This document shows, piece by piece, positions 25,400 through 34,498 of a stretch of DNA of 64,000 bases. How positions within the stretch are numbered: position 1 is the first letter of the stretch; each line of letters begins with the position of its first letter. The position numbers were made by a program, and so were the translations under genes. Under the pieces are notes generated by a model that saw nothing but the letters and a program-made list of their open reading frames with translations, was not told the origin of the DNA and ran no database searches. Source of the DNA: Ferrimonas senticii DSM 18821 (GTDB taxonomy: Bacteria > Pseudomonadota > Gammaproteobacteria > Enterobacterales > Shewanellaceae); the NCBI RefSeq assembly GCF_000422665.1, contig NZ_KE383898.1, positions 274,575 through 338,574 on the forward strand, given 5' to 3'.

Positions 25400-25740
25400 T
25401 TGCTTTAGCCTCCGGCGGTCAAGGGCGGTGCCCTTTGAAATCCCCTTTGCCTCCAAGGTTGACGAAAGCCCCTCGTTCTCACCGCACTTCGCGACAGCAC
25501 CGGCCCGAGGCGGCATCCCTGCCTTCGCGGGCCTCTCGGACATCCTGCCCTCGGCTTTCCGCTACGTTTGCGGTTCCACTCGGCGTCAACAAGTCGGCAA
25601 CAGCACTTTGAATATCCGTTACCGTGAAATCATCAGTTGCTGGTCTGAAGCATCTAAATTTCCGCGAACGTGTTCGCGGCTACGATTGAACCACTACAGA
25701 GGCCGTTGGGATTGAAAAGGGTGGAATCCTTTCCCGCCGG
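25400..25740. repeat. Possible dispersed GC-rich intergenic repeat
   Basis: This non-coding stretch is unlike the flanking gene sequence. It contains short self-complementary blocks (GGGCGGTGCCC at 25425; CGCGAACGTGTTCGCG at 25663-25678). The blocks CCTCCGGCGG at its left and CCGCCGGAGG at its right end face each other as inverted copies. Reverse translations give low-complexity peptides with no sign of selection. Its texture resembles repeat families scattered between genes in Shewanella-like genomes. Only one copy was noticed in this window, so the repeat call needs a whole-genome comparison. Confidence 0.4.
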
Positions 25741-25745
25741 AGGCG

Positions 25746-25819
25746 AATACCAATCAGAAAAATTATCTGGTTTCTGCTACTTTGCAGCAGAAAATCACAA
25801 CATTAATCTAATTGGTATT
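25746..25819. repeat. MITE-like inverted-repeat element at the mnmC 3' end
   Basis: The outer arms AATACCAATCAGA (25746-25758) and TCTAATTGGTATT (25807-25819) are inverted copies with one mismatch. Between them a second palindrome has arms TTTCTGCT (25771-25778) and AGCAGAAA (25786-25793). The right arm overlaps the last codon of mnmC, whose TAA stop is read from inside the arm. The nested-palindrome design is typical of small non-autonomous or extragenic palindromic elements. Confidence 0.6.
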
Positions 25820-27827
25820 AGCCGCGCTTATAAGCCTTTTGAATCTTGGCAATTTTGCGCAGTTCAAAGCGACCGACCGCCAGTTTTGCTGCTAACTCTT
25901 GCGATACGGGCAATGATTCACCACAGAGCTGGCTGGCCAGCAGTTCGGCGCACAGGGCGGCGGAGCACAATCCTCGTGAACCTAAACCGCTAAGCAGATA
26001 TAAGCCGTACTGCATCGGCGGGTTGGTAAGGTCGACATCGTCCTGCAGTGCTGACCAATGTGGCACTTGGCCCACCAACGGCAGATGATCCCGCACTGCG
26101 GCTCGCACTGATGCGCGGGCGTTGTCTGCCGATAACGGCGCGGCAAGATCCAGTTCCTTCAGCCAACTGGCACCAGTAAAACTGTGCGCCATCCGCGCCG
26201 TCATTTCGGTTATATCATCGTCGCGCAGATCGCGATTGCTGTCACCCCGGCCAAAGCTGGCGCCGTAGGTCAGTTGGCCATTTAGCGCCGGCACCAGATA
26301 ACCATCGGCGCACAGCACGGTTTTTAGCTTAGCGCTGCTGGCTTGGGCATCGGGGTAAGCGATTTGGCCACGAACCGGATTGAGTGGCAGCGGCGCCGTT
26401 TGGCTAAAGCCTTGGCTATGATGGCCTGCCGCTAACACTACGGCATCAGCATAACGTCGTGTACCGTCGGCAAACTGCAGTTGCCACTGCTGATTGTTTG
26501 CTGAAGAGGTGTCGTTAGCTTGGCTCGGTGCGGTCAATTCGGTTAAGTGATGCTCGGCAAAGCAGTTGAGCTTGCCGCTTTGTTGCGCCTCAGCAATGAC
26601 CGCATTGACCAGTTGCTGCGGGCTGAGCCAGCCGCCGTAGGGGTAGAACAGGGCATCTTGATGATCACCGTCACCTAACGGCAGATCGGCAATGTGCGCC
26701 GCTTGCTGGCCGTCAACGGCGTGTACCAGCGAACTGTCTAAATCGAGGGCGGCGATGGTACGAAAACGCTGGCGCTGTTTGTCATCCAGTGGCAGTTGCA
26801 GCACCCCGCACCAGTCGTGGTCGATTGGGTGTTGTTCGGCCAGTTGGTTCAATTGCTGTCGTGCCAGCAGATAGCCTTGCTGATAAAACTGCGCCATCGG
26901 ATCGTTGGCACTATTGAGCAGTGGATACAGCGCCCCTTGGCGGTTGCCGGAAGCACCATCGGCGACCGTGTCAGCGGCAAAATAGAGATCCACCTCGATG
27001 CCACGCCGGGTTAGCGCTAAGGCGCTGTTCGCCGCGGCTAGGCCGGCACCAATCACCGCCACCCGTTTAGGTAGCGCCGCTGTTGGCTCAACGTGGTCAC
27101 TGCGCTGACCAAAAATCATCTCCCGTTTGCCGCGAAAGCCTTTGTCCTTTTGCATGGCAAAGCCTTCAGCAATCAGCCCTTTACGCACTGCGCTGGCGGC
27201 GGTAAAGGTCGCTACCGTGGCATCAGCACGAGACAGTCGTGCCATTTCAGCGTACAGCGAGTCCTGCCACATCAGCGGATTTTTGTTGGGGCTGAAGCCA
27301 TCAAGGAACCAAGCGTCCGCTACGCCATGTTGGCCGGCACTTAGGTTCGGCAGTTGTTCAAGCAGATCGCCAAACCACAGATCGACAGTCACCGCGCCGT
27401 TATCCAGCACCATGCGGTGACAGCCTTGGATAATCATCGGATAAGCGGCGCGGATCTGCGTCGCCATCTCGGCAAACTCCGGCCACTGACGCTGAGCGCG
27501 GCTTAAGTCGGTGGCGCTTAATGGGTACTTTTCAAAGCTGACGAAATGCAGCCGCTGGCAGCTGGCATCGGGATGCTCGCGCCGAAAAGTGCGAAAGTGA
27601 CGCCACAGCACCATCAAGTTAAGGCCGGTGCCAAAGCCGGTTTCCATCACGCAGAAGTGGTCGCGCGGGTGCTGTTGCCAGCGCTGTGGCAGTTGATTAT
27701 GTTGAATAAAGACGTAGTCGGTTTCGGCTACACCGTCTTTCTTGGAGAAGTAGAAGTCGCCAAAGTCGCTGGCGAGGGGGGCGGCAGGATTGGACCAATC
27801 GATATCAGCAGAGCGGATCGGGTTCAC
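25818..27827 (-). CDS. mnmC: Bifunctional tRNA mnm5U34 enzyme MnmC
   Basis: The 669-residue fusion has an N-terminal methyltransferase (about 1-240, with VMETGFGTGLNLMVLWRHF as SAM site and WFLDGFSPNKNP as the active loop). The C-terminal FAD-dependent oxidase is about 255-669, with VIGAGLAAANSALAL as dinucleotide site. It completes 5-methylaminomethyl-2-thiouridine at the wobble base of several tRNAs, after MnmE/MnmG. The start codon is GTG at 27827 with a weak ribosome site; it gives the usual N-terminus leading to DFGDFYFSKKDGVAETDY. It is divergent from fabB, as in E. coli. The stop codon lies within a small inverted-repeat element. Confidence 0.95.
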   Translation of the reverse strand: MNPIRSADIDWSNPAAPLASDFGDFYFSKKDGVAETDYVFIQHNQLPQRWQQHPRDHFCVMETGFGTGLNLMVLWRHFRTFRREHPDASCQRLHFVSFEKYPLSATDLSRAQRQWPEFAEMATQIRAAYPMIIQGCHRMVLDNGAVTVDLWFGDLLEQLPNLSAGQHGVADAWFLDGFSPNKNPLMWQDSLYAEMARLSRADATVATFTAASAVRKGLIAEGFAMQKDKGFRGKREMIFGQRSDHVEPTAALPKRVAVIGAGLAAANSALALTRRGIEVDLYFAADTVADGASGNRQGALYPLLNSANDPMAQFYQQGYLLARQQLNQLAEQHPIDHDWCGVLQLPLDDKQRQRFRTIAALDLDSSLVHAVDGQQAAHIADLPLGDGDHQDALFYPYGGWLSPQQLVNAVIAEAQQSGKLNCFAEHHLTELTAPSQANDTSSANNQQWQLQFADGTRRYADAVVLAAGHHSQGFSQTAPLPLNPVRGQIAYPDAQASSAKLKTVLCADGYLVPALNGQLTYGASFGRGDSNRDLRDDDITEMTARMAHSFTGASWLKELDLAAPLSADNARASVRAAVRDHLPLVGQVPHWSALQDDVDLTNPPMQYGLYLLSGLGSRGLCSAALCAELLASQLCGESLPVSQELAAKLAVGRFELRKIAKIQKAYKRG

Positions 27828-27875
27828 AGCGGCACACTCGGATGTTTTTCAAAAGCGGCATTTTAGCGCGAGTTC

Positions 27876-27892
27876 AGCAGAGCCGACCAGTT
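27876..27892. promoter_or_regulatory. FadR-like site upstream of fabB
   Basis: The right half (CNGACCAGTT) matches the FadR consensus without mismatch, while the left half is degenerate; 12 of 16 defined positions agree. It lies about 38 bases before the expected start of transcription from a TAGGAT -10 box (27910-27915). This is the place where FadR activates fabB in E. coli. Confidence 0.45.
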
Positions 27893-27951
27893 GGCGCTAA
27901 GCATCGCGCTAGGATAGCGGCGTTTCTTTTGGTTATTGGTAGGAAAAGTTA

Positions 27952-29175
27952 ATGAAAAGAGCGGTCATTACCGGGATTGGGGTGATCTCCAGTATCGGCA
28001 ACAACGCTGAAGAGGTGACGGAATCGTTACGCCTTGGACGCAGCGGCATTCGCTACTCCGAACAGTTTGAGCAGTTGGGGCTGCGCAGCCGCGTCTGGGG
28101 CGATCTGAAGATTGATCCAGCTGAGCACATCGACCGCAAAATCATCCGCTTTATGGGCGATGCCGCGGCATACGCGTACTTAAGCATGGAGCAAGCGATC
28201 GCCGATGCTGGTTTGACCGAGGAGATGGTTAGTAACCCTCGCACCGGCATTGTTGCCGGCACCGGTGGCGCATCATCCCTAAACCAAGTGCAAGCGGCCG
28301 ACACTCTGCGTGAAAAAGGCGTGCGCCGCATCGGTCCTTACTTGGTACCGCGGATCATGTCCTCGACCGCGTCCGCTTGCCTAGCGACGCCGTTTAAGAT
28401 CAAGGGGATCAACTACTCAATCTCCTCGGCGTGCGCCACCAGTGCCCACTGTATCGGCCACGCGTGGGAGCAGATCCAACTTGGCAAGCAAGACATCATC
28501 TTCGCTGGCGGTTCTGAAGAGTTGCACTGGACCTTGGCGATGGGCTTTGATGGCATGGGCGCGTTGTCAACTAAGTACAACGACGATCCAACCAAGGCAT
28601 CTCGTACCTACGACGCCGACCGTGACGGTTTTGTTATCTCCGGCGGTGGCGGCATGGTGGTGGTGGAAGAGTTGGAGCATGCTCTGGCTCGTGGCGCGCA
28701 CATCTACGCTGAAATTGTTGGTTACGGCGCTAACTCCGATGGCCATGATATGGTTGCGCCGTCTGGCGAAGGGGCGGCGCGCTGCATGCACATCGCCTTA
28801 GACCAAGCCAAAGCGGCTGGCGCAGGCCCAATCCAGTACCTCAATACCCATGGTACCTCTACGCCAGTGGGTGACACCAAAGAGCTGGGGGCGATCCGTG
28901 AAGTGTTTGCCGAGCAGATGCCGCTGATCAGCGCCACTAAAGCGATGACTGGTCACGCGCTTGGCGCCGCTGGGGTGCATGAAGCGATCTACAGCTTGCT
29001 AATGATGAAGCATGGGTTTGTCGCACCAAGCATCAACATTGATAACCTTGATGAGCAAGCGGCAGGCATGCCGATTGTTACCGAGGCAACCGAGCAGCAA
29101 CTGGATACGGTGATGAGTAACAGCTTTGGTTTTGGCGGCACCAACGCCACCTTGATTTTCAAGCGTTACCAGTAA
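27952..29175 (+). CDS. fabB: Beta-ketoacyl-ACP synthase I FabB
   Basis: The 407-residue condensing enzyme extends acyl-ACP with malonyl-ACP and is needed for unsaturated fatty acid synthesis. The catalytic triad is present: the Cys in [14 protein letters not shown] near residue 161, the His in [12 protein letters not shown] near 300 and the His in [12 protein letters not shown] near 335. The ribosome site TAGGAAAAG precedes the ATG. A FadR-like site lies upstream, and a strong hairpin terminator follows directly. The neighbourhood mnmC-fabB is the same as in E. coli. Confidence 0.97.
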   Translation: MKRAVITGIGVISSIGNNAEEVTESLRLGRSGIRYSEQFEQLGLRSRVWGDLKIDPAEHIDRKIIRFMGDAAAYAYLSMEQAIADAGLTEEMVSNPRTGIVAGTGGASSLNQVQAADTLREKGVRRIGPYLVPRIMSSTASACLATPFKIKGINYSISSACATSAHCIGHAWEQIQLGKQDIIFAGGSEELHWTLAMGFDGMGALSTKYNDDPTKASRTYDADRDGFVISGGGGMVVVEELEHALARGAHIYAEIVGYGANSDGHDMVAPSGEGAARCMHIALDQAKAAGAGPIQYLNTHGTSTPVGDTKELGAIREVFAEQMPLISATKAMTGHALGAAGVHEAIYSLLMMKHGFVAPSINIDNLDEQAAGMPIVTEATEQQLDTVMSNSFGFGGTNATLIFKRYQ

Positions 29176-29188
29176 CACCAATTCGCTT

Positions 29189-29228
29189 AAGGGCGCTTGT
29201 GAGTCTTGGCTCGCAAGCGCCCTTTGTC
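29189..29228. terminator. Strong terminator after fabB
   Basis: GGGCGCTTGTGAG pairs with CTCGCAAGCGCCC (one G-T style mismatch) around a 6-base loop. An AA run lies before it and TTTGTCGTTGTT after it. Confidence 0.85.
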
Positions 29229-29268
29229 GTTGTTAGACTCGGTGAAATTTTTGACCAAGGAGTGTGTC

Positions 29269-30369
29269 GTGAAATTTGTTGCCGATGAAAATATGGCCGC
29301 ACTAGAGCCGTTGTTTGCCGAACACGGTGAGATCGTCACCATGGCTGGCCGCGAGATCAGCGCTGATACGGTGCCGGCTGACACCACCGCGCTGCTGCTG
29401 CGGTCAGTCACCAAAGTTGATGCCACCTTGCTGGATGCGCTGCCACAACTGCAATTTGTCGGCACCGCCACCATTGGCACCGATCATCTGGATATTGCTG
29501 AATTGGAACGCCGCGGTATTGGTTGGAGTAACGCCGCCGGTTGCAACGCCCAAGGGGTCGGCGAGTATGTTTTGTCGGCCTTGTTGCTGCTGGCCGAGCG
29601 CAGCGGCGACACGTTGACCGACAAAACCATCGGTATCGTTGGCCTTGGCAATACCGGCAGTGCGGTCGCCAAGCGATTAGCGGCACTAGGCTGTAATCTG
29701 TTGCTGTGCGATCCGCCTAAGCAAGCGGCGGGTGAGCTCGGCCCATGGGTTGGTTTAGATACCCTGATTGCCCAAAGCGATGTCATCACCCTGCATGTGC
29801 CGTTGCAACGTGATACTCACCATCTGTTTGATGCTAAGCGATTAGCCACGTTGAACCACGATTGTTGGTTAATTAACGCCAGTCGTGGCGAGGTGATAGA
29901 CAACCGGGCGCTGATTGAACTGAAACCTCAGCGACCAGAGTGGCGCTTGGTGATGGACGTATGGGAACACGAACCGAATCCGCTTGCTGAGCTGGTTAGC
30001 TTGTGCGAACTGGCAACCCCGCATATCGCCGGATATTCGGTTGAAGGCAAAATTCGCGGTACGCAAATGCTGCATCAAGCGCTGTTTGCCGATGCAATCG
30101 CCACTCCGAGCCTTGAAAAACTGTTGACTGAAGCGCCGCTACCATTACAGTCACTCACAGCATCCATAAGCCAATCGAATCTGCAGCAATTGTGCGCATC
30201 TGTGTATGATTTGGCACTTGAGGATCGACGCTTTCGCGCGGCACTGCCGGATGGCTTTGATGCTCGCCGTAAAGCCAATTTAACTCGCCGTGAATTTTGT
30301 GCCCAACCACTGGCAACCGACGTTGCCTGTGATGCACAGCTGCTGCGCCAATTAGGCTTTTTAATTTAA
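29269..30369 (+). CDS. pdxB: Erythronate-4-phosphate dehydrogenase PdxB
   Basis: The protein has 366 residues from the GTG at 29269, which has an ideal ribosome site (AAGGAG seven bases upstream) and gives the family start VKFVADENMAALEPLF. It oxidises 4-phosphoerythronate in pyridoxal phosphate synthesis. The D-2-hydroxyacid dehydrogenase fold shows the NAD motif GIVGLGNTGSAVAKRL near residue 122. The catalytic Arg is in INASRGEVIDNRAL, Glu in MDVWEHEPNP and His in ATPHIAGYSVEGK. A PdxB-specific C-terminal dimerisation domain follows. The spacing to asd is 63 bases with no terminator, so cotranscription is likely. Confidence 0.95.
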   Translation: MKFVADENMAALEPLFAEHGEIVTMAGREISADTVPADTTALLLRSVTKVDATLLDALPQLQFVGTATIGTDHLDIAELERRGIGWSNAAGCNAQGVGEYVLSALLLLAERSGDTLTDKTIGIVGLGNTGSAVAKRLAALGCNLLLCDPPKQAAGELGPWVGLDTLIAQSDVITLHVPLQRDTHHLFDAKRLATLNHDCWLINASRGEVIDNRALIELKPQRPEWRLVMDVWEHEPNPLAELVSLCELATPHIAGYSVEGKIRGTQMLHQALFADAIATPSLEKLLTEAPLPLQSLTASISQSNLQQLCASVYDLALEDRRFRAALPDGFDARRKANLTRREFCAQPLATDVACDAQLLRQLGFLI

Positions 30370-30432
30370 TTACCAGGGCGTCATTTGACCACGAACGGTC
30401 AACACGCCCAACTATCGTTGAGAATTGTCACT

Positions 30433-31443
30433 ATGGCTTACAACATCGCCGTATTAGGTGCCACCGGCGCCGTCGGTCAAACCATGATTGAGATCCTAGA
30501 GCAGCGCGAATTTCCGGTTGCTAACCTGTACCCGCTGGCAAGCAGCAACAGCGTAGGCAAGACCGTCTCTTTCAACGGTAAAACCATCGACGTAATCGAC
30601 GTAGAAGAGTTTGATTGGACTCAAGTAGAACTGGCGCTGTTCAGCGCTGGCGGCAGCGTTTCCGAAAAATGGGCGCCGATTGCGGCGGAAGCGGGTTGTG
30701 TGGTGATCGATAACACCAGCCACTTCCGCAATGATCCAGAGATCCCACTGGTGGTGCCAGAGGTAAACCCATACGCGCTGGCGGAGTTCCGCAACCGCAA
30801 CATCATTGCTAACCCGAACTGCTCCACCATCCAGATGGTTGTTGCCTTGAAGCCGCTGCACGATGCGTACGGCATCGAACGCATCAATGTGGCGACCTAC
30901 CAGTCGGTATCTGGTGCCGGTCGCAGTGCCATCGAAGAGCTGGCCAAGCAGTGCGCGGCACTGTTGAGTGCGCAGGAAGCCAAAGCGGAGATCTTCGATC
31001 ACCAGATCGCCTTTAACGTGCTGCCACGCATCGACCAGTTTATGGATAACGGCTACACCCGCGAAGAGATGAAGATGGTCTGGGAAACCCAGAAGATTTT
31101 TGGTGATGCCTCGATTCAAGTGAACGCCACTGCCGTTCGTGTGCCGGTATTCTACGGTCACGCGGAAGCGATCCACCTAGAAACCCGTCAACCAACCAGC
31201 GCTGAAGAAGCCAAAGCGCTGCTGGAACAGGCTGAAGGAGTTACCTTGCTGGCCGATGACATGGACTACCCAACCCCGTTTGGTCATGCTCAAGGCAACG
31301 ATGACGTATACGTTGGTCGGGTGCGTCAAGATATCAGCCATCCGCACGGACTGAACCTGTGGGTGGTGGCCGACAACATCCGTAAAGGCGCGGCGCTAAA
31401 CTCAGTGCAGATCGCCGAACTGCTGGTTCGCGACTACCTGTAA
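30433..31443 (+). CDS. asd: Aspartate-semialdehyde dehydrogenase
   Basis: The 336-residue enzyme from the ATG at 30433 (MAYNIAVLGATGAVGQTM) reduces aspartyl-4-phosphate to the semialdehyde, feeding lysine, threonine, methionine and diaminopimelate synthesis. The NADP motif is GATGAVG, the nucleophile is the Cys in NPNCSTIQM (about 130), and the catalytic His is in RVRQDISHPHGLNLW. It occupies the place of E. coli usg, an asd paralogue between pdxB and truA; here the catalytic residues are intact, so it is likely an active enzyme of the second Asd subgroup. A terminator follows. Confidence 0.93.
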   Translation: MAYNIAVLGATGAVGQTMIEILEQREFPVANLYPLASSNSVGKTVSFNGKTIDVIDVEEFDWTQVELALFSAGGSVSEKWAPIAAEAGCVVIDNTSHFRNDPEIPLVVPEVNPYALAEFRNRNIIANPNCSTIQMVVALKPLHDAYGIERINVATYQSVSGAGRSAIEELAKQCAALLSAQEAKAEIFDHQIAFNVLPRIDQFMDNGYTREEMKMVWETQKIFGDASIQVNATAVRVPVFYGHAEAIHLETRQPTSAEEAKALLEQAEGVTLLADDMDYPTPFGHAQGNDDVYVGRVRQDISHPHGLNLWVVADNIRKGAALNSVQIAELLVRDYL

Positions 31444-31466
31444 CGGGTTACAATCCTCAATGATCT

Positions 31467-31499
31467 AAGCCCTGAACCTGATTGGTTCGGGGCTTTTTT
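31467..31499 (+). terminator. Intrinsic terminator after asd
   Basis: AAGCCCTGAACC pairs with GGTTCGGGGCTT around a 5-base loop and is followed by TTTTT. Confidence 0.9.
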
Positions 31500-31684
31500 A
31501 TTTGTGCGTGTGACCACTATGGTTAATTTGCGAACGATAACAACGGTCATTATCTCGATTTCGCTTTATTACGGCGGTCACATTGACCTGACAACGTCGT
31601 TTATTTAGTGAAGACGCTGTAATATGCTGAAGAATCAGAATTTTAAGTGGCTCAAGCCACTGTTTTGACACGGAAAGCCAAGCA

Positions 31685-33385
31685 ATGAGTCACCTTCGTC
31701 GGCCGCTATTGGGCGCCCTATTATTGTCCGCGCCTTTGTGGGGCGTGCCCGTCTTTAGCCAAACCTTAATGTTGACCGGTCCCGATGGCCAAGTACCCGT
31801 GCTGGCGCAAGGTGGCGAGCAGTATGGGCCAACGACTCGCAGCGATACGCTGTGGCGGATTGCCAATGAAGTGCGCCCAGATAGCAGTGTCACCGTGTAT
31901 CAGGTGATGCAAGCGCTGTTTGAAGCCAATCCTCATGCCTTTAACAGCGACAACTTTAACTCGCTGGAGCGCAATCGGTTGCTGATCATTCCGGCGGTTG
32001 AGGTGATCAAGGGTTATCCGGCTAATGAAGCCAAGGCGTCGGCAGCGGATCACGATGACAATTGGGATGGCGCGCCGGTGGCTGAAACCGCGGCGGCGCA
32101 GCAACCGCAGCAAGCTGATAATCGCGCCGCCTCGACCAAAGTTGTTGCCAGCAGTGCGAGCAGCAATAACAGCGATTTGCAATTAGAGTTGGCGCAGCTG
32201 CGTGAGCAAAATCAACGCTATCGGCAGGAGTTGGACGAGCAAAAAGCGGCGCTATTGCAACTGCAAAGTTTGCGTCAAGAGTTGGATAACAACACCGCCG
32301 AAATGGCGCAATTGGTGCGACAAAATGCGTTGTTGCAACAGCAGATGGAGCAGTTGTCACAAGAGTTGTCGCTGCTGCGTAGTGCCTTAGATGAACAGCA
32401 AAGCCTTAATCGCGCGCTGGAACAAGAATTGGATGCCCAGCGACTAACGGCGGCTAACGGCATCGCCACCAGCGCGGTGGTTAATGAACCGCTGGACGCA
32501 CCGCAACCTAGCCTATGGCAAACCATCAGTGACAGTACCTTGCTGTTGGTGTTAATCGGCGCCATTCCATTGTTGTTGGTGATCACCGGTTTGGTGATTT
32601 GGAATACCCGCCGGCAGCGCCATGCCTTTAAAAATCCTATTCAAGATGGTGATCTGATTGCGCCGTTGGCTACGGCGCCGGATCCGTTAACGCAGATGGT
32701 GCCAGCGGCGCCGCAGGCCAATCAGGCTGCAACTGTTGGCGCAGGGGCGGCATTGGCTGGGGCTGCTTATGCGGCCGAAGCGGCGCACAGTGACTTTGGC
32801 AGTAACCAAAGCGATCCGTTTGCTGCCCCGCACGGCGGCAACGATGATGACTCGATGACGCTGGAACAACTGCTTAATGATGCTGAGTTCACCTCGGCAG
32901 CGGCGCCAACCAACTACAGTAATGATTTTGATCAGATGCTGGCGGCTGCCACCGAGCAACTGCATGACGCGAGCGACAGCGCCGATGCGACTGTAGAAAC
33001 ACCGAGCCATGATGCTGCCGACAATCGCACAGAGGCCAGTCATCACAGTTATTCGTCTGATTCTGTGGCGGCAACCAGTGATAGCTACAACAGCAGTGAT
33101 TTTACCAGCGATTACGGCAGCGACAGTGGCTTTATTGATATTGATAAATTGCTGGCAGAGAGCGATGACGCGCCAAGTTTCTCAAGTAACTATGAGTCCG
33201 ACTCGGTAGCACCGGCGGTTAGCCTTATGGATGACGATGGCGGCTACAGTGCCAAACTTGATCTGGCTCGGGCTTACATTGAAATTGAAGACATTGATGC
33301 CGCCAAAGCCTTGCTGAATGAGGTGGCCAACGATGGCAATCAACAGCAACAAAGCGAAGCACAGACACTGCTGGCACAGTTGTAA
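31685..33385 (+). CDS. fimV: FimV/HubP-like polar landmark protein (short form)
   Basis: This 566-residue protein has a signal peptide (about 1-26) and then the FimV LysM-like domain (QYGPTTRSDTLWRIANEVRP onwards, about 40-110) that binds peptidoglycan. A coiled coil lies at about 160-255, a membrane helix at about 283-305 (LLLVLIGAIPLLLVITGLVIW) and an acidic, Ser/Asp-rich cytoplasmic region after it. A C-terminal TPR-like FimV motif (KLDLARAYIEIEDIDAAKALL) ends the protein. HubP/FimV organises the cell pole for flagella, chemotaxis arrays and type IV pili. It is clearly shorter than the usual 700-1500 residues, because the acidic repeat region is compact. A short hairpin (AGTGGCT/AGCCACT at 31646-31661) lies just upstream of the start. 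Confidence 0.87.
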   Translation: MSHLRRPLLGALLLSAPLWGVPVFSQTLMLTGPDGQVPVLAQGGEQYGPTTRSDTLWRIANEVRPDSSVTVYQVMQALFEANPHAFNSDNFNSLERNRLLIIPAVEVIKGYPANEAKASAADHDDNWDGAPVAETAAAQQPQQADNRAASTKVVASSASSNNSDLQLELAQLREQNQRYRQELDEQKAALLQLQSLRQELDNNTAEMAQLVRQNALLQQQMEQLSQELSLLRSALDEQQSLNRALEQELDAQRLTAANGIATSAVVNEPLDAPQPSLWQTISDSTLLLVLIGAIPLLLVITGLVIWNTRRQRHAFKNPIQDGDLIAPLATAPDPLTQMVPAAPQANQAATVGAGAALAGAAYAAEAAHSDFGSNQSDPFAAPHGGNDDDSMTLEQLLNDAEFTSAAAPTNYSNDFDQMLAAATEQLHDASDSADATVETPSHDAADNRTEASHHSYSSDSVAATSDSYNSSDFTSDYGSDSGFIDIDKLLAESDDAPSFSSNYESDSVAPAVSLMDDDGGYSAKLDLARAYIEIEDIDAAKALLNEVANDGNQQQQSEAQTLLAQL

Positions 33386-33411
33386 CGGAGTTGACTCTAG
33401 CCAACGTTAAT

Positions 33412-33438
33412 AACGGCGATCTTCGGATCGCCGTTTTT
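33412..33438 (+). terminator. Intrinsic terminator after fimV
   Basis: AACGGCGATC and GATCGCCGTT form a 10-bp stem around a stable TTCG loop, followed by TTTT. Confidence 0.92.
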
Positions 33439-33484
33439 GTTGAAGGCGGCTATACTGCGGCGCTGATTTTTAAGAGGGCAGGTT

Positions 33485-34279
33485 ATGCGCATTGCATTAG
33501 GCATTGAATATGATGGTCACGGTTACTTCGGCTGGCAAAAGCAGCGTGAAGTGGTTGGAGTACAACAACGACTGGAGGAAGCGCTGGCGAAAGTGGCTAA
33601 CCACCCAGTGGAAGTCGTGTGTGCTGGCCGTACCGACGCCGGTGTGCATGGCACCGGCCAAGTGGTGCACTTTGATGCGCAGTTTGACCGTCCTCCGCAG
33701 GCATGGACCTTAGGGCTAAATGCCAACCTGCCTGACAACATCGCAGTGCGCTGGGCGCAACCGGTATCTGACGATTTTCACGCTCGCTTTAGCGCTACCG
33801 CCCGCCGCTATCGCTATGTGATTTACAACCATCGTCTGCGTCCAGGTATTTTGTGCCAAGGGGTTAGTCATTACTATCATCCGCTGGATGAAAAACTGAT
33901 GGAACAGGCTGGCCAAGCGCTGCTTGGCGAAAATGATTTCACCTCGTTTCGCGCGGTTCAGTGTCAGTCCAGAACGCCATGGCGTAACGTGCATCATCTG
34001 TACGTCGATCGCGTTGGTGATTACGTGGTGGTTGATATTAAGGCCAATGCCTTCGTGCACCATATGGTGCGCAACATTGTTGGCTCGCTGCTGGAAGTGG
34101 GCATGGGCAACAAGCCGATTGAATGGATTGCGCAAGTGCTGGCGGCTAAGAATCGTGACGTTGCCGGTGCCACGGCCAAAGCCGAAGGTCTGTATCTGGT
34201 CGACGTCGATTACCCTGCTGAATTTGGGATCCAGAAGAGCAACCTAGGACCGCTATTTTTGCCGGAATTTGGTCGATAA
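33485..34279 (+). CDS. truA: tRNA pseudouridine(38-40) synthase TruA
   Basis: The 264-residue protein isomerises uridines 38-40 in the anticodon arm of many tRNAs. The catalytic aspartate lies in the conserved [18 protein letters not shown] near residue 52. The later motif [19 protein letters not shown] (about 190) and the C-terminal LYLVDVDYP are normal. The ribosome site GAGGGCAGG precedes the ATG at 33485. Gene order asd-fimV-truA-accD-folC follows the gammaproteobacterial pattern. Confidence 0.96.
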   Translation: MRIALGIEYDGHGYFGWQKQREVVGVQQRLEEALAKVANHPVEVVCAGRTDAGVHGTGQVVHFDAQFDRPPQAWTLGLNANLPDNIAVRWAQPVSDDFHARFSATARRYRYVIYNHRLRPGILCQGVSHYYHPLDEKLMEQAGQALLGENDFTSFRAVQCQSRTPWRNVHHLYVDRVGDYVVVDIKANAFVHHMVRNIVGSLLEVGMGNKPIEWIAQVLAAKNRDVAGATAKAEGLYLVDVDYPAEFGIQKSNLGPLFLPEFGR

Positions 34280-34498
34280 CGTCGGTAATTTGGCAACCAT
34301 AATGGGAATTGCTCGGGTAAGACCAGTTTTCGTTAGAAGCCGCTTTGGGCTTATGGTTTAATGACTGCAATTTTGCTGCGTATGCGGCTAACCTATCCTT
34401 ATTGCCCACCGCTTACCGTCGAGTAACTCCGGTTAATTTGCTGCGAATTAGCAGCACTTGGTGGGCAGTTTTAGCCGAAATGGAGAGAAGGCCAAGAT

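Noticed and set aside
25400..25620. Small protein genes in the spacer after yfcL (89-184 codons on both strands)
   Set aside because: The frames overlap each other on both strands, lack ribosome sites and have repetitive Arg/Ser/Pro composition typical of a non-coding repeat.
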